From: Phocaeicola plebeius
GTDB lineage: Bacteria > Bacteroidota > Bacteroidia > Bacteroidales > Bacteroidaceae
NCBI RefSeq assembly: GCF_003437535.1
Contig: NZ_QSQT01000015.1
Location: 1-64,000, forward strand
DNA length: 64,000 bases
Direction: 5' to 3'
Part shown: piece after piece, positions 44,498 to 53,987 of the stretch
How positions within the stretch are numbered: position 1 is the stretch's first letter
How the letters are laid out: each line of letters opens with the position of its first letter
The notes under the pieces: generated by a model
Databases searched by the model: none
What the model was told of the DNA's origin: nothing
Seen by the model: only the letters and a program-made list of their open reading frames with translations
Made by a program: the position numbers and the translations under genes

Positions 44498-45256
44498 TCA
44501 GAACCAGTCTTTCAATTCCGAAGCCTTGGCCTTGCTGATGATGATTTTCTCGGGCACCGGCACTTTCAGGTTGATGGCCAGCCGTCCGTTGAACCATAGG
44601 CTGATGTCGGATACGGCCTTCCGCGACACGATAAACTGGCGGTTGGCACGGAAGAAATCATGCGGATTCAATTGCTCGGCCAGTTCGTCGAGCGACTGAG
44701 AGAAGACAAATTCTTTTCCCTCACTATCTACCGCCTTAACCAGCCCGTTGGAGATATAAAAATACTGGATAGCCTCCACCGACACAGGTAGAAGTTTATC
44801 CCCCTTCACCGGCACCAGAAAATGCGTCTTGTAATTTTCTTTCTTTTTCAAACTACGGATGATAGCCGACAAGTCAGGCTGTTTTTCTTCCTTCACCTGT
44901 CCGCCCAGCAATTCCAGTTTGTGCATGGCCTCCTGCAAATCAGTCCGGCTGATGGGCTTGAGCAGATAGGCCACACTGTTCACCTTAAAGGCCCGCAAGG
45001 CATATTCATCGTAGGCTGTAGTAAAGATGATGGGGCACGTGATGTCTACCTGCGCACAGATATCGAAGGCTGAACCATCGGCCAGATGAATGTCCATAAA
45101 CACCAGCTCCGGCATGGGATGCGTGCGAAACCACTCCACCCCATCGAAAATACTGTCCACTTCGCCGACGATTTCAAAATCGGTGTTCACTTCCTGCATT
45201 ACGGCCTTCAGGTTGCGCAAGGCTGCTTTCTCATCTTCTATAATCAAAGTCTTCAT
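44498..45256 (-). CDS. LytTR-type response regulator
   Basis: 252 residues. The receiver domain has the phospho-Asp in ELVFMDIHLADGS near residue 56 and DEYALRAFKVNSVAYLLKPI around 100. The C-terminal LytTR domain (about 145-250) has the typical FFRANRQFIVSRKAVSDI segment. It overlaps the kinase gene start by 4 bp on the same strand (ATGA type), so kinase and regulator are coupled. It lies at the distal end of the RND efflux operon and may control it. Confidence 0.92.
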   Translation of the reverse strand: MKTLIIEDEKAALRNLKAVMQEVNTDFEIVGEVDSIFDGVEWFRTHPMPELVFMDIHLADGSAFDICAQVDITCPIIFTTAYDEYALRAFKVNSVAYLLKPISRTDLQEAMHKLELLGGQVKEEKQPDLSAIIRSLKKKENYKTHFLVPVKGDKLLPVSVEAIQYFYISNGLVKAVDSEGKEFVFSQSLDELAEQLNPHDFFRANRQFIVSRKAVSDISLWFNGRLAINLKVPVPEKIIISKAKASELKDWF

Positions 45257-46296
45257 ATCAAAGGCAGAATAACGGCGAAACGATGATTTTCCTCTTTTAC
45301 GATTATGTCTTTTTTATACAGCAACTGATAGCGTTTGGCCAGATTTGCCAGTCCGATACCCATTCCGGCACTCCCTCCCCGTTTGGGCTGAAGCGGATTA
45401 CTCACCTCTACCGTGTCACCTTCGGCTATCACAGACACTGTCAGCGGACGGCGGTTACTGATTTCATTGTGCTTCACGGCATTCTCCACCAATAACTGCA
45501 GGGCCATGGGTGGCAGTTTCCGTGACATCAGTTCCGGATGGATACGGATGTCAAACTGAAGATTCTCTTCATAACGCACCTGCAAAAGGTACATGTACGA
45601 CTGCACGAACTCCATTTCCTCGCGCAAAGTCACGGAATGCGCCTCGTTATCCTGCAAGGTGTAGCGCATCACCCGTGACAATTCTTCCAAATAGTGGCGG
45701 GCCTTGTCGGGTGACTCCCGAATCAAAAGGTACAAGGTGTTCAGCGAATTAAACAGCATGTGGGGGTTCAACTGGCTTTTCAAGGCTTCGTACTGATTGA
45801 TGACATTTTCCATACGCAACTGCTGGTTTTCGAGCAGCATCTTACGGCTCTTCCGGTTCTGATGGAAGAAATAGCAGCTTCCCGTCACAATGCAGGTTAT
45901 CAGGAAATCACGCAAAGGATGAAGATAATGATGAAGCATGGCATCAATGGCAGGCACATCGAAATGCTGATGCAGGTAAACAAAGCATTTGCCCAGCAGG
46001 TTACTTACTACCCAGGTCAGCACAAACGAACAAACCACCTTTTTCCACCCGATAGAAACCATATCGCTATTGAAACGGAACACGGCTTCATTCAGGAAAA
46101 AGAGAAAAAGAAGGGAAAGGTACGTAAACAGTACCTCATTGCCCACATCGGCCCAGTGCATGCCCGGAAACGAAAGACCGTCGGCCGAATACGGATTCGA
46201 CAAGGTAATCAGTTCCGGGAAATGCGTAAGGAATGCCACCATGATGGAGATGGCATTCACTATCAGCACATATTTATTGCTCCAGATTCGCTTCAT
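45253..46296 (-). CDS. LytS/YehU-type sensor histidine kinase
   Basis: 347 residues. About four membrane helices occupy the first 145 residues without a large periplasmic domain. The phospho-acceptor His is in QLNPHMLFNSLNTLYLLI near residue 178, and the ATPase part has LVENAVKHNEIS (N box) near 265 and GIGLANLAKRYQLLY. It is the cognate partner of the LytTR regulator and is 9 bp after the adaptor gene. It probably senses an envelope or metal signal. Confidence 0.9.
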   Translation of the reverse strand: MKRIWSNKYVLIVNAISIMVAFLTHFPELITLSNPYSADGLSFPGMHWADVGNEVLFTYLSLLFLFFLNEAVFRFNSDMVSIGWKKVVCSFVLTWVVSNLLGKCFVYLHQHFDVPAIDAMLHHYLHPLRDFLITCIVTGSCYFFHQNRKSRKMLLENQQLRMENVINQYEALKSQLNPHMLFNSLNTLYLLIRESPDKARHYLEELSRVMRYTLQDNEAHSVTLREEMEFVQSYMYLLQVRYEENLQFDIRIHPELMSRKLPPMALQLLVENAVKHNEISNRRPLTVSVIAEGDTVEVSNPLQPKRGGSAGMGIGLANLAKRYQLLYKKDIIVKEENHRFAVILPLI

Positions 46297-46305
46297 GCTG
46301 CAAAG

Positions 46306-47223
46306 TTATTCATTTTTTGCCGACTTACGTGCCGACACATACATGCCGGGACGAAAATCTTTTTGCGGATGAGCCACACGGGCATACACTTTGATGGAAC
46401 GGTTGGCATTGTCTACCATCTGGTCAATGGAAACCAGTACGGCTTCGAAGGTTTCATTTCCCATTCCGTTTACATGGAACTCCATACGGTCGCCCACATT
46501 CAACTTATCCAGATCTTTTTCGTAGGCTGTAAGCTGCAGCATCGGGGCCTGCTTGTCAATCACATCGCACACGGGTTCACCTACATTGAAATATTTTCCT
46601 ACGTTCACATTCATGTTCGTGACATAGCCGTTTAAAGGTGCCTTTATTTCCAGATAAGGCTGAATACCTTTTGTCTGCAAGCTGCGGGCATCCACTCCCA
46701 AAATCAGCAACTGGGCCGCAGCTGCATCCAGACGGCTCTTCATCGACAAATATTCCGCCTTGCTCTGCTGCATCCGTTTTTGTGAAGCAGCCTCATGAGA
46801 AGCCAGATTCTGCTGGCGAAGATATTCTTTTTCCAGGAACTCAGTCTGCGCAGCCGCATCGAGCCAGGTTTGCTGCAAGGCTATGAATTCCGGATTCTCC
46901 AGCGTCAGGATGACCTGGTTTTTACGCACATAATCGCCCGGAAGGAAAGAAACACTGTGTACAGCCCCACCCATACTAAGGGTAATCGTTGCGTGTTGCT
47001 GTGGCGGTATCATCAAGATGCCGTTAAAAGAAGGTGCATTGGCCACCTGAGTAGCTCCCGTAGTACCGTCCACCTCCAGGCTGTCGGCAGATGCCTGAAG
47101 ACTGTCCTGCTGTACGGACTGTACCGCTGTAGATTCATCGGATGTTTTTTTAGTGGCACCACCTCCGCAAGAGGCCATCACCAGCGAGTAGCATAAGGCT
47201 GAGAAAAAAAGAATTTGTTTCAT
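46306..47223 (-). CDS. RND efflux periplasmic adaptor lipoprotein (CusB/CzcB type)
   Basis: 305 residues. Lipoprotein signal ending VMASCGGG (Cys near 19). A coiled-coil hairpin (about 110-165: FLEKEYLRQQNLASHEAASQKRMQQSKAEYLS) sits between lipoyl halves (VHSVSFLPGDYVRKNQVILTLENPEF, LEIKAPLNGYVTNMNVNVGKYFNVGEPVCDVID). It links the inner-membrane pump to the outer-membrane channel. It lies 20 bp after the CusA-TolC fusion gene. No metal-binding Met cluster is seen in the N-terminus. Confidence 0.9.
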   Translation of the reverse strand: MKQILFFSALCYSLVMASCGGGATKKTSDESTAVQSVQQDSLQASADSLEVDGTTGATQVANAPSFNGILMIPPQQHATITLSMGGAVHSVSFLPGDYVRKNQVILTLENPEFIALQQTWLDAAAQTEFLEKEYLRQQNLASHEAASQKRMQQSKAEYLSMKSRLDAAAAQLLILGVDARSLQTKGIQPYLEIKAPLNGYVTNMNVNVGKYFNVGEPVCDVIDKQAPMLQLTAYEKDLDKLNVGDRMEFHVNGMGNETFEAVLVSIDQMVDNANRSIKVYARVAHPQKDFRPGMYVSARKSAKNE

Positions 47224-47243
47224 CTTGCTATATTTTTTTATTT

Positions 47244-50200
47244 TTATTCTGTATATAATTCGATTTCCAACACGGATACATTGTATGCATACACTGTCTC
47301 AATATAATTCCGGCGAATGTCACGGGAAGCATTCAGACTCTGCACAAACTCCGTAATGTTGATTTCACTTTCCTTGAACTTCATCAAGGCACTTTCCTGC
47401 AAGGCATCCGCCTCTTTCAATGCAGCCTTGGCATAATAATCCAAGCTTTCCTGCTGCTGGCGTACACGACGGTAAAGCTCCTCCACCTTGTTATTCAGTT
47501 GCACACGGTTCTGGTCGGCCTCCCACTGAGCAATCTGCAGGTTTACCTTTGCCTGCTTGCTGCGACTGCGCTGCGGGAAGAACAGAATGGGGAAAGACAC
47601 TCCCACCATCCACGAATTCAAGCCATTCAGCGGAGCAATTTTCTGACGGACATAACCCAGCGAAAATTCCGGGAAGAACTTGCTCCGTTCTATCCGAAGC
47701 TGCGATTTCTTTTCCTGCACCTGACTGGCAAAATAGTTCAGATGAGGAGCCGAAAGCATCCGGTCTTGCAAGGACAGCGGAAGCACAGCCAATGAACTGT
47801 CGTTGGGAACCACCTGTTCACCGGCATAACATGCCCAGGCGAAACGGCGGGAAGCCAGTTCCATCTCCTCCCGCGCCTGCAAGCTGCGAGTGTGGAGTTC
47901 GGCAGCAAGTGTCGCAATCATATTACGTTCCGTCTGGTCAATATCTCCTTGCTGGTAACGCAAGTCACCACTCTCACGCAACTTCAAGGCCAGCTCTTCT
48001 TGCGCTCCATACAAATGATACAGGTGGAAAGCATACTGATAATATACCCAAGCCCGTTTCACTTCGGCCACAATCTCTTTCTTCACCATGTCACGGTAAT
48101 GAGTGCCAGTGGTTACCTGGGCATTCACCAGCGCATTCTTATAAAAAGGAGTCAGCAAAGAGCCTAACGACTGTTCTACGGCCAGTTCATTATCTTTCTT
48201 GTATTCTCCGTTCAATTGTCCCCAGGAATAGCTGAACGAGGTATTTCCTCCATCCCACACTTCACCACGTGCTGCCCGGCTGCGTTCAATCTCCGCACTG
48301 GCTATCTTCAGACGAGGATGATTCTGCAAGGCTATTTCTACGGCCTCATCCAGGGTAATTGCTTTCTGCGGAGTGACTGCAGAAACAGATACAGCTGCGA
48401 GGAGCAACATACACGTCACACCCGCCTTGCGTCCCAACCGTACACGGTGTTTTTTCCGGCCCCACAGATGGGCTATCACATTTACCAAACGATAGAATAC
48501 CGGAATGACAATCAGGGTCAAAACAGTAGATACAATCAGACCACCAATCACTACCGTGGCCAGCGGACGCTGTACTTCGGCACCGGCAGAAGTAGCTACG
48601 GCCATCGGCACAAAGCCCAACGAAGCTACCAGTCCGGTCAGGAAGACAGGCCTCAACAGATGAGGACATCCTTTTGCAATAATTCGGTTCGTACACATGG
48701 TATATGTTTTTTCTTTTCGCAAATCATTAAAATGGTTAATCATCAGAATACCGTTCAACACGGCTACACCAAACAGGGCGATAAATCCTACACCGGCTGA
48801 AATACTGAACGGGAGTCCGCGCAGCCACAGAGCTACCACACCGCCAATCAGTGACAAAGGTACCGTAGAAAAGACAACCAATGAATAGATGACACTGCGG
48901 AAGGCAAAGAACAGCAACAGCAGAATCAGCATCAGCGCAATCGGAATAACAATGCTCAGGGTACGCACGGCATTCTGCAAGTTCTCAAACTGTCCGCCGT
49001 ATTCCCAGTAATATCCCGGTTTCAACTTGATATTTTTCTCCAGAGAGGTACGTATCTGTTCTACTACCTGCTGAATATCGGCATCGCGCACATTGACCCC
49101 AATGACAATCCGTCGTTTGGTTGCATCGCGGTTAATCTGCAAAGGACCGTTTTCCAAATCAATGCTGGCTACCTCGCTGACTGGTATCTGAATACCTTCT
49201 CCCGTGCGGACAAACAGTTTGTCGATATTCAAGTCCTTCACCTTTTCGTTGTCCAGACGAAGTACCAGATCAAAACGACGTTCGTTTTCAAAGACTACCC
49301 CGGCGGTTTCTCCTGCATATGCCGTACGAATAATGGAATTCAATTCTTCTATGTCAATGCCATAACGGGCTATTTTAGAGCGGTCATACTTCACCAGCAA
49401 TTGCGGAAGCCCCATGGCTTGCTCTACCAGCACATCGGCAGCTCCAGGTACCTGTTCCACGTATTTCGCAGCTTCTTTGGCCTTGGCATACAGTTCAGTC
49501 ATATCCTCTCCATACAGCTTGATGGCAATGTCAGCTTTGGCACCCGTCATCAATTCATTGAAACGCAACTGGATAGGCTGGCTGAAATTGAATTCTGCCC
49601 CTTCCACCGTTTCCAGTGACTTCTTCATCTTCTCTACCATCTCTGCCCGACTGCTGGCCGATGTCCATTCGCTGAAAGGCTTCATCACAATCATCACGTC
49701 GGCATCCTCTACCGCCATCGGGTCGGTCGGGACCTCTGCGGTACCAATCTTGGCAACCACATGCTTGATTTCCGGGAAATCCTGCTTCAGTTTCTTTTCA
49801 GCCTCAAGCGACACCTCGATGCTGCGGCTCAATGAACTACCTGCCGGAAGCGTCATCTGCATGGCAAAGTCACCTTCGTCAAGAGTTGGAATAAACTCGG
49901 CACCCAAGCGGGTAAACAGAAAGAACGAAAGTATTAATAAGGTAAAGGCTGACACCAGCGTACCCCATACATGCGACAGACAGAAGTCCAATGTCCGACG
50001 ATATACACGGTTCAATTTTTCAAAGAAACGGTCGGCCAATGTCGGTTTTACCGATACCGTACGCTTCAGGAACAAGGAAGCCATCATCGGCACATAAGTC
50101 AGCGACAGCAGCAAGGCACCGATAATACAGAACACCAGCGTCTTGGCCATCGGAGTAAAGTATTTTCCTTCGATTCCGGTCAAAGTCAATATAGGGAAGA

Positions 50201-51578
50201 ACACAATCAGAATAATCAAAACGGCAAACGTGGCGCTTCGTACGACATTGCCGGCTCCTTTCTCCACCTCTGCATCCATTTCTTCTTTGCTAAGAGTACG
50301 TCCCATCAACCGACGGCCATAGATATGTGCCAGAATTCCTTCCAATATCACAATGGAACCGTCTACCACAATACCGAAGTCGATAGCTCCCAAACTCATC
50401 AGGTTGGCAGATACACCGAACACCCGCATCAGGATAAAGGCAAAAAGCATAGCTAACGGGATTACGGAAGCCACAATCAATCCTGCACGGACATTGCCGA
50501 GGAACAGAATCAATACCAAGAACACAATAATGGCTCCTTCTACCAGGTTGCGGATAACTGTCGAAATGTTACGGTTCACCAGTTCCGAACGATTCAGATA
50601 AGGTTCTACACTGACTCCTTCGGGAAGCATCTTCTGTACCTTCGCCACGCGTTTCTCCAACTCCTGCGTGACCACATTGGCATTGGCACCCTTCAACATC
50701 ATGGCAATACCTCCTACGCATTCACCTTCTCCATCCTTGGTCATGGCACCAAAACGCTTGGGAGCTCCATAGCGTACTTTAGCAATGTCGCTCACATGTA
50801 CAGGGATTCCTCCACGATTGGTCACGACAATCTGTTCAATATCTTTCAAGTCGGTAATCATACCCTCCGAACGGATGTAATAGGCACGGTTCACCTTTTC
50901 TATATAACTACCTCCAGTATTCTGGTTGTTGCGGCTCAATGCATCGTACACATCGCTGATGGTGATATTGAGCGAATACAAAGCATCCGGGTCGACAGCC
51001 ACCTCATATTGCTTCAGGTATCCTCCGAAACTGTTGATTTCCACAATGCCTGGAATGCCCGAAAGCTGTCTTTTCACAATCCAGTCTTGAATGGTACGCA
51101 ACTCCATGGCATCATATTTATCCTCATACCCGGGAGCTACTTTCAGTACATACTGGTAGATTTCACCCAAACCGGTGGTAATGGGCATCATCTCCGGCAC
51201 ACCCAACTCCGAAGGAATTTCTCCGGCCACGGTTTGTATCTGCTCATTCACCAGCTGACGGGCATCCAGTGTGGGCACACTTTCCTTGAACACCACGGTC
51301 ACCAGCGACAAGCCGAAACGGGACACGGAACGAATTTCCTCCACATTCATGATGTTGCTCATGGCCACTTCTATCGGAAAAGTAATCAACTGTTCCACCT
51401 CCTGAGGGGCCAAAGTGGGCGACACGGTAACAATCTGTACCTGATTATTGGTAATGTCGGGCACTGCATCGATGGGCAATGTCAGCATTGAATAAATGCC
51501 CCCAATCATTAAAAACAAGGTTGTCAACACGACAAACAGTTTTTTTCGAATTGAAAAACGGACTATTTTCTTAAACAT
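47244..51578 (-). CDS. CusA/CzcA-family RND efflux pump fused to a TolC-like outer membrane factor
   Basis: 1444 residues. Residues 1 to about 1040 form a complete heavy-metal RND pump (IRKKLFVVLTTLFLMIGGIYS at the start, TMs and VVDGSIVILEGILAHIYGR near residue 400 in the proton path). A hydrophobic stretch near 1050-1066 (AGVTCMLLLAAVSVSAVTP) follows. The last 375 residues are an outer-membrane efflux protein with two coiled-coil repeats (AITLDEAVEIALQNHPRLKIA, then ERSKFFPEFSLGY). Pump and channel are normally separate proteins (CusA and CusC). It is first in the operon with the adaptor, kinase and regulator. Confidence 0.9.
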   Translation of the reverse strand: MFKKIVRFSIRKKLFVVLTTLFLMIGGIYSMLTLPIDAVPDITNNQVQIVTVSPTLAPQEVEQLITFPIEVAMSNIMNVEEIRSVSRFGLSLVTVVFKESVPTLDARQLVNEQIQTVAGEIPSELGVPEMMPITTGLGEIYQYVLKVAPGYEDKYDAMELRTIQDWIVKRQLSGIPGIVEINSFGGYLKQYEVAVDPDALYSLNITISDVYDALSRNNQNTGGSYIEKVNRAYYIRSEGMITDLKDIEQIVVTNRGGIPVHVSDIAKVRYGAPKRFGAMTKDGEGECVGGIAMMLKGANANVVTQELEKRVAKVQKMLPEGVSVEPYLNRSELVNRNISTVIRNLVEGAIIVFLVLILFLGNVRAGLIVASVIPLAMLFAFILMRVFGVSANLMSLGAIDFGIVVDGSIVILEGILAHIYGRRLMGRTLSKEEMDAEVEKGAGNVVRSATFAVLIILIVFFPILTLTGIEGKYFTPMAKTLVFCIIGALLLSLTYVPMMASLFLKRTVSVKPTLADRFFEKLNRVYRRTLDFCLSHVWGTLVSAFTLLILSFFLFTRLGAEFIPTLDEGDFAMQMTLPAGSSLSRSIEVSLEAEKKLKQDFPEIKHVVAKIGTAEVPTDPMAVEDADVMIVMKPFSEWTSASSRAEMVEKMKKSLETVEGAEFNFSQPIQLRFNELMTGAKADIAIKLYGEDMTELYAKAKEAAKYVEQVPGAADVLVEQAMGLPQLLVKYDRSKIARYGIDIEELNSIIRTAYAGETAGVVFENERRFDLVLRLDNEKVKDLNIDKLFVRTGEGIQIPVSEVASIDLENGPLQINRDATKRRIVIGVNVRDADIQQVVEQIRTSLEKNIKLKPGYYWEYGGQFENLQNAVRTLSIVIPIALMLILLLLFFAFRSVIYSLVVFSTVPLSLIGGVVALWLRGLPFSISAGVGFIALFGVAVLNGILMINHFNDLRKEKTYTMCTNRIIAKGCPHLLRPVFLTGLVASLGFVPMAVATSAGAEVQRPLATVVIGGLIVSTVLTLIVIPVFYRLVNVIAHLWGRKKHRVRLGRKAGVTCMLLLAAVSVSAVTPQKAITLDEAVEIALQNHPRLKIASAEIERSRAARGEVWDGGNTSFSYSWGQLNGEYKKDNELAVEQSLGSLLTPFYKNALVNAQVTTGTHYRDMVKKEIVAEVKRAWVYYQYAFHLYHLYGAQEELALKLRESGDLRYQQGDIDQTERNMIATLAAELHTRSLQAREEMELASRRFAWACYAGEQVVPNDSSLAVLPLSLQDRMLSAPHLNYFASQVQEKKSQLRIERSKFFPEFSLGYVRQKIAPLNGLNSWMVGVSFPILFFPQRSRSKQAKVNLQIAQWEADQNRVQLNNKVEELYRRVRQQQESLDYYAKAALKEADALQESALMKFKESEINITEFVQSLNASRDIRRNYIETVYAYNVSVLEIELYTE

Positions 51579-51744
51579 TTTCTTGTGTATTGATTGATGA
51601 TGGAAACAAAATTACCTCACACCACACAATAAAAGCCCAACAAACGTGCGAAGCTGACAAATCAAGGGTTGAACTGACCTATCAGAATGATGAAATGCCA
51701 AAATCGGGAGTACACGTGTAATCTTCGTTTTTTCTATGTCAGTG

Positions 51745-51790
51745 TGGCAGTTTTTTATTATTTTTGCAGCCAATTTGAATAAAACTGCCA
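51745..51790. promoter_or_regulatory. grpE promoter inside a 10-bp inverted repeat
   Basis: TGGCAGTTTT (51745-51754) and AAAACTGCCA (51781-51790) form a perfect inverted repeat. The -7 element TATTTTTG (51759-51766) lies between the arms, so start of transcription (near 51773) is enclosed. It might be an operator or a structural element. No CIRCE operator is present. Confidence 0.5.
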
Positions 51791-51855
51791 TTAAGGCACG
51801 AAATTTGTTAGAGAGAAAAGAAAACTATTCAAACGAAAATAAAAACCATTAAGAT

Positions 51856-52461
51856 ATGAACAACGAAAATAAAAATCCGAACGTGGAAGAAGAATTGAAA
51901 AAGCAGTCACAAGAAACTGCCGAGAATGAACAAACGACTTCCGAAGCATCAGAAGCACAGGAAAATGCCTCTTCAGAAGAAAAGGAACTGACTGCCGAAG
52001 AAAAGTTGGGAAAAGAACTGGAAGAAGCTCAGAAAGTCATCGACGAGCAGAAAGACAAATACCTGCGTCTGTCTGCTGAATTCGACAACTTCCGCAAACG
52101 TACCTTAAAGGAAAAAGCCGAATTAATCAAAAACGGAGGAGAAAAGGCTATCAATGCTATCCTGCCGATTCTGGACGATTTGGAACGTGCGCTGCAGAAC
52201 ATGCAGAAGGCAGAAGACGTGAAAGCCATTTATGAGGGAGTGGAACTGATTTATCAGAAGTTTTTGAAAAACCTGCACCAGGAAGGCTTGGAAAAGATGG
52301 AACCTGTGGGCGAAGCATTCGATACTGACTTCCATGAAGCTGTGGCTTTGGTACCTGCTCCAAGCGAAGAACAGAAAGGCAAGGTCTTGGATTGTGTACA
52401 AACCGGATATAAACTGAACGAAAAAGTCATCCGCCATGCAAAAGTGGTGGTTGCCCAATAA
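51856..52461 (+). CDS. grpE: GrpE nucleotide exchange factor
   Basis: 201 residues. A charged N-terminal extension leads to a long coiled coil (about 55-100: EKLGKELEEAQKVIDEQKDKYLRLSAEFDNFRKRT) and the beta-rich head ending GYKLNEKVIRHAKVVVAQ, the typical C-terminus. It releases ADP from DnaK. Followed by dnaJ after 15 bp; dnaK is not in the window. Confidence 0.94.
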   Translation: MNNENKNPNVEEELKKQSQETAENEQTTSEASEAQENASSEEKELTAEEKLGKELEEAQKVIDEQKDKYLRLSAEFDNFRKRTLKEKAELIKNGGEKAINAILPILDDLERALQNMQKAEDVKAIYEGVELIYQKFLKNLHQEGLEKMEPVGEAFDTDFHEAVALVPAPSEEQKGKVLDCVQTGYKLNEKVIRHAKVVVAQ

Positions 52462-52476
52462 TAAACAGGTATAGTC

Positions 52477-53661
52477 ATGGCGAAAAGAGATTATTATGAA
52501 GTGCTGGGGGTTGCCAAAACAGCCACGGCAGACGAAATAAAGAAGGCCTACCGAAAAAAGGCCATCCAATATCATCCGGACCGCAACCCGGGTGATAAGG
52601 AAGCGGAAGAGAAGTTCAAGGAAGCCGCAGAGGCCTACGAAGTATTGAGCAACCCGGACAAGCGTTCACGCTATGACCAGTTCGGTTTTGCCGGAGTAGA
52701 CGGTGCAGCCGGAGGTGGAAGTGGATTTGGCGGATTTGGAGGCCAAGGCATGTCTATGGACGATATTTTCTCTATGTTCGGCGATATTTTCGGCGGACAC
52801 GGAGGATTTGGCGGATTCAGCAGCGGATTTGGTGGCGGAGGCCAGTCACGTCAGCGGAAATTCCGTGGTTCAGACTTGCGCGTAAAGGTCAAACTGAACC
52901 TGAAGGAGATTTCAACTGGGGTTGAAAAGAAATTCAAGCTGAAGAAATACGTAGAATGCAGCCACTGTCATGGTACAGGGGCAGAAGGTGACGGAGGTAC
53001 AGAAACTTGTCCTACCTGTCACGGAACGGGTAGCGTAACCCGCACACAGCAGAGCATTTTCGGCATGATGCAGACACAGTCTGTATGTCCGCAGTGCGGC
53101 GGTGAAGGTAAAATTATCAAGAACAAGTGTAAGGAATGTAACGGTGAAGGAGTGGTTTACGGTGAAGAAGTAGTAACCGTGAAGATTCCGGCCGGAGTAG
53201 CTGAAGGCATGCAGGTGACCATCAACGGAAAAGGTAATGCCGGAAAGCACAACGGGGTACCGGGCGACTTGCTGGTCTTGATTGAGGAAGAAAAGCATCC
53301 GGAACTCATCCGCGACGAAAGTGACTTGATCTACAACCTTCTGTTGAGCGTACCGACCGCTGCATTAGGAGGTACGGTAGAAATTCCGACCATCGATGGA
53401 AAGGCAAAAATCAAGATTGAGCCGGGCACACAGCCAGGCAAAGTGCTCCGCTTGCGCGGCAAAGGTCTGCCAAACATCAACAGCTACGGCTACAACACCG
53501 GTACAGGTGACTTGCTGGTAAATATCAGCGTCTACATTCCGGAAACGTTGACGAAAGAAGAACGTCAGGCACTGGAAAAATGGCAGGAAGCAGAGAACTT
53601 CAAGCCAAATACAAGCCTGAAAGAAAAAATCTTCAAGAAATTCAGAAGTTTATTCGATTAA
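52477..53661 (+). CDS. dnaJ: DnaJ co-chaperone
   Basis: 394 residues. J domain with HPD near residue 33 (YHPDRNPGD), a Gly/Phe-rich region (about 75-128), a zinc-finger region with four CxxCxGxG repeats ([32 protein letters not shown], about 160-230), then the substrate-binding beta domains. It stimulates DnaK ATPase and delivers substrates. It is co-transcribed with grpE; a hairpin follows. Confidence 0.95.
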   Translation: MAKRDYYEVLGVAKTATADEIKKAYRKKAIQYHPDRNPGDKEAEEKFKEAAEAYEVLSNPDKRSRYDQFGFAGVDGAAGGGSGFGGFGGQGMSMDDIFSMFGDIFGGHGGFGGFSSGFGGGGQSRQRKFRGSDLRVKVKLNLKEISTGVEKKFKLKKYVECSHCHGTGAEGDGGTETCPTCHGTGSVTRTQQSIFGMMQTQSVCPQCGGEGKIIKNKCKECNGEGVVYGEEVVTVKIPAGVAEGMQVTINGKGNAGKHNGVPGDLLVLIEEEKHPELIRDESDLIYNLLLSVPTAALGGTVEIPTIDGKAKIKIEPGTQPGKVLRLRGKGLPNINSYGYNTGTGDLLVNISVYIPETLTKEERQALEKWQEAENFKPNTSLKEKIFKKFRSLFD

Positions 53662-53681
53662 GCAACAGCTTTTCAGATACA

Positions 53682-53722
53682 AGAAAGGACTGTCTCCCCT
53701 ACAAGTGGAGTCAGTCCTTTCT
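53682..53722 (+). terminator. Hairpin after dnaJ
   Basis: AGAAAGGACTG (53682-53692) pairs with CAGTCCTTTCT (53712-53722), with an inner CTCC/GGAG stem. Only a weak T-run follows, so termination may be incomplete. Array E begins 45 bp later. Confidence 0.7.
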
Positions 53723-53767
53723 GCATTTAAACACGACTCCTGCAAGTCTCCTATTTCGGCCGAAAGC

Positions 53768-53850
53768 CTTTTTCCCAGTACTGCATAGGAAGTACTCCAG
53801 TACTTTTGTGGAAGTACTACAGTACTCCTTAAGAAGTACTGAAAAGAGAA
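53768..53850. repeat. 22-bp periodic palindrome array E (4 units, AGTACT core)
   Basis: Units at 53768, 53790, 53812 and 53834 are 22 bp apart: a terminal CTTTTTCCCAGTACTGC, then AAGTACTCCAGTACTTT, AAGTACTACAGTACTCC and AAGTACTGAAAAGAGAA, with spacers ATAGG, TGTGG and TTAAG. The core AAGTACT...AGTACTT differs from the other arrays, but the 17 + 5 geometry is the same. The first and last units are partly complementary. Confidence 0.8.
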
Positions 53851-53957
53851 CAGGACATTTCAGATTCTGCTCCGGTCCACATCGTCTTCTTTATCCAAAT
53901 AAAATTTAAACCAAGACTAAAAAGAGATAACAGCCTAAATAGCAGTGACATTTTTTG

Positions 53958-53965
53958 TATTTTTG
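53958..53965 (+). promoter_or_regulatory. -7 element before the outer-membrane-like gene
   Basis: TATTTTTG, with predicted start about 7 bp downstream and 16 nt before the ATG at 53988. It shows that the upstream TTG at 53955 is not the start. Confidence 0.5.
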
Positions 53966-53987
53966 GGGTAACAAAAAAATGAAAGTC

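Noticed and set aside
47420..50456. Several plus-strand ORFs opposite the RND pump gene
   Set aside because: They are mirror frames of a strongly conserved coding sequence and show no recognisable domains.
51741..51767. A sigma-54 type promoter before grpE (TGGCAG ... TTGC)
   Set aside because: The spacing between the GG and GC elements is about 20 bp, far from the 12-bp rule, so it does not fit sigma-54.
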